Origin: Planctomycetota bacterium
GTDB lineage: Bacteria; Planctomycetota; UBA1135
Direction: 5' to 3'
DNA length: 6,429 nt
NCBI GenBank assembly: GCA_003501525.1
Contig: DNPI01000123.1
Location: 1-6,429 of the forward strand
Below, piece after piece: positions 5,100-6,429 of the stretch (position 1 is its first letter; each line of letters starts with the position of its first letter). The notes below the pieces were generated by a model. That model saw only the letters and a program-made list of their open reading frames with translations, searched no databases and was not told where the DNA came from. The position numbers were made by a program, and so were the translations under genes.

Positions 5100-6429
5100 G
5101 GTACGCGAATAATCGAATTCAGGTCGAGTAGGAGTCCCATACCGCTGCAGAGCACCAGCCTCTCCGACAGCATTCGGGCGTTGAAAAATCCAATTTTGCC
5201 AAGCCGTGAGGCGCCCAAAAATTTTAGTTTCTAGTGTTTCAGGTCCAGCGAAACGGAGATTTGCCTCCATTCCTGTCAAAGCATCGGGGCTGTAGCTTGC
5301 CCGCTCTTCAACGTAGACGCGAATTTCATCCTCCCAGTCAATCTCATCCATCGCCTCCGTAGCCAAGCCTAAGGCATCCGTTTCTGATGCATGAACTACA
5401 CCCGCAGCACCAGAAATCCGTTGAAGCGCCTCTTTATCTCCCAAAAAGCGCGTTTCCAGACGCGAAAGGCCATTACCCATCGGGAACATGCCGAAATTCG
5501 AATGAGATAAACCCACATTAACCCTCACCTCAGGATCATCTAAAACATAACAACGATCCGCAGCAAGAGCTGGCTCCAACCAAGTCCCAGCGAACGCTGT
5601 CCCCTCATCCGCAAGTGCGAAAAAGGTCTTTGCCGTCATATCCATTCGCTTGAACACTCTCGCAGCAAAGAAGCGCACCTCATTTACAAACCAATCGTCT
5701 TCGCTTTCAAAGGCAGCGTCAGCCGCTAGCGCCGTTTCAACACTACCCAAAACGCGGAATAAGACTAAGTTCACACGAGGGCGATTCACCCGAAGATCTA
5801 ATAAAGCATTATCTAGCTCTCGTAATGCCTGGAATACCCACCAGCGGCAACCCAATGCGCGAAGGCCTTCTCCATCAACCGGGCCAGGTTCTTCCGGCAG
5901 ACGTATCGTTAGATTGGCAATTCTTTGATCATCGGACTCCTCAAGAGAAACAAATGAATAGCGGCGAGCCGATTCAGTCATGACAACTTCAAGCGGGTCC
6001 AACTGAATTCCTTTTCGGGAAGAACGATCCACGCCATTCTCAGCAAGATTCGCGGCCATCTCATCTCGAATTTCTTCAAATCGAGAAGATGGCGCTATGG
6101 CATCAACCAATCCCCAATCAACCGCCTTTTGGCCTTTGATACCCTCTACCAAAGTCGAAAACACATCGGCCCTATCACGTCGCACAAGACGCTTATCAAC
6201 TACGCGCGTCAACCCTCCAGTACCAGGCAAAACAGCTAACAGCGGGACCTCGGGCAAGGAAACCGTTGAATTGGAATCATCAATCAGGAGTATCTTGTCA
6301 CAAGCAAGAGCTAATTCGTAGCCTCCACCAGCCGTAGCACCATTGCACGCAGCGAGGGAATGGATTCCAGAACGAGCGGACATGTCCTCAAGAGACAACC
6401 GCGTCTCGTTTGTAAATTTACAAAAATTC
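5097..6429 (-). CDS. boxC: 2,3-epoxybenzoyl-CoA dihydrolase BoxC (N-terminus cut by right edge)
   Basis: BoxC, a crotonase-superfamily enzyme, hydrolyses 2,3-epoxybenzoyl-CoA to 3,4-dehydroadipyl-CoA semialdehyde and formate. The frame is open to the window edge, giving 443 visible residues. An internal TTG at 6398 is not the true start, because the family sequence continues upstream of it as NFCKFTNETR. The motifs GGGYELALACD and SLPEVPLLAVLPGTGG form the crotonase oxyanion-hole and active-site region. Three conserved residues recalled from the Burkholderia xenovorans BoxC work (C111, E146, E168) match visible residues Cys3, Glu38 and Glu60 with exactly the same 35 and 22 residue spacing. 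By that alignment about 108 N-terminal residues are missing and the whole protein would be about 551 residues, normal for BoxC. The second, degenerate crotonase-like half is complete and ends in EFDYSRT, typical of the family. It is first in the visible operon, before boxB; its promoter lies outside the window. Confidence 0.95.
   Translation of the reverse strand, partial: NFCKFTNETRLSLEDMSARSGIHSLAACNGATAGGGYELALACDKILLIDDSNSTVSLPEVPLLAVLPGTGGLTRVVDKRLVRRDRADVFSTLVEGIKGQKAVDWGLVDAIAPSSRFEEIRDEMAANLAENGVDRSSRKGIQLDPLEVVMTESARRYSFVSLEESDDQRIANLTIRLPEEPGPVDGEGLRALGCRWWVFQALRELDNALLDLRVNRPRVNLVLFRVLGSVETALAADAAFESEDDWFVNEVRFFAARVFKRMDMTAKTFFALADEGTAFAGTWLEPALAADRCYVLDDPEVRVNVGLSHSNFGMFPMGNGLSRLETRFLGDKEALQRISGAAGVVHASETDALGLATEAMDEIDWEDEIRVYVEERASYSPDALTGMEANLRFAGPETLETKIFGRLTAWQNWIFQRPNAVGEAGALQRYGTPTRPEFDYSRT

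Noticed and set aside
5650..6321. Plus-strand frames of 92 and 74 codons within boxC
   Set aside because: They are antisense to conserved BoxC sequence and their Ser/Arg/Thr-rich translations carry no motif.

Overview
The window looks like a piece of a Gram-negative bacterial chromosome of roughly 50% GC. It holds five protein genes, two of them cut by the window edges. The lineage cannot be fixed from sequence alone. A lipoprotein with carboxypeptidase-regulatory-like repeats, next to a secreted seven-repeat FG-GAP propeller with a glycine-rich tail, is a style common in Planctomycetota and some Myxococcota-like bacteria. I favour Planctomycetota only weakly. No RNA gene, insertion sequence, CRISPR array or phage module was found.

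Left part (1-1185, minus strand): an open frame runs off the left edge and encodes the first 395 residues of a probable lipoprotein. It has a lipobox ending at Cys19, then a short linker with a histidine at every third residue, then at least four tandem beta-sandwich-type repeats. An 85-bp divergent gap (1186-1270) separates it from a plus-strand gene (1271-3343). That gene encodes a secreted protein with seven FG-GAP repeats and a C-terminal extension of about 250 residues that I cannot place in a family.

Right part (3383-6429, all minus strand): boxC (5' end outside the window), boxB and a small membrane protein of the 'bacteriophage holin'-like annotation group follow each other with gaps of 1 and 27 nt, so they are probably one transcript. 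BoxB is the di-iron benzoyl-CoA 2,3-epoxidase subunit. BoxC opens the epoxide ring and releases formate. Together they are the core of the aerobic benzoyl-CoA ('box') pathway for aromatic degradation. The reductase BoxA and benzoate-CoA ligase are not in the window and may lie beyond the right edge or elsewhere. All six di-iron ligands of BoxB and the three conserved BoxC residues I remember are present, so the enzymes look functional.

The box operon and the FG-GAP gene converge at about 3344-3382, where an inverted repeat spans the FG-GAP stop codon. I see no clear sign of an undescribed system. The points most worth a second look are the lipoprotein at the left edge, the coupled boxC-boxB junction, the holin-like gene behind the box genes and the unassigned FG-GAP C-terminal region.
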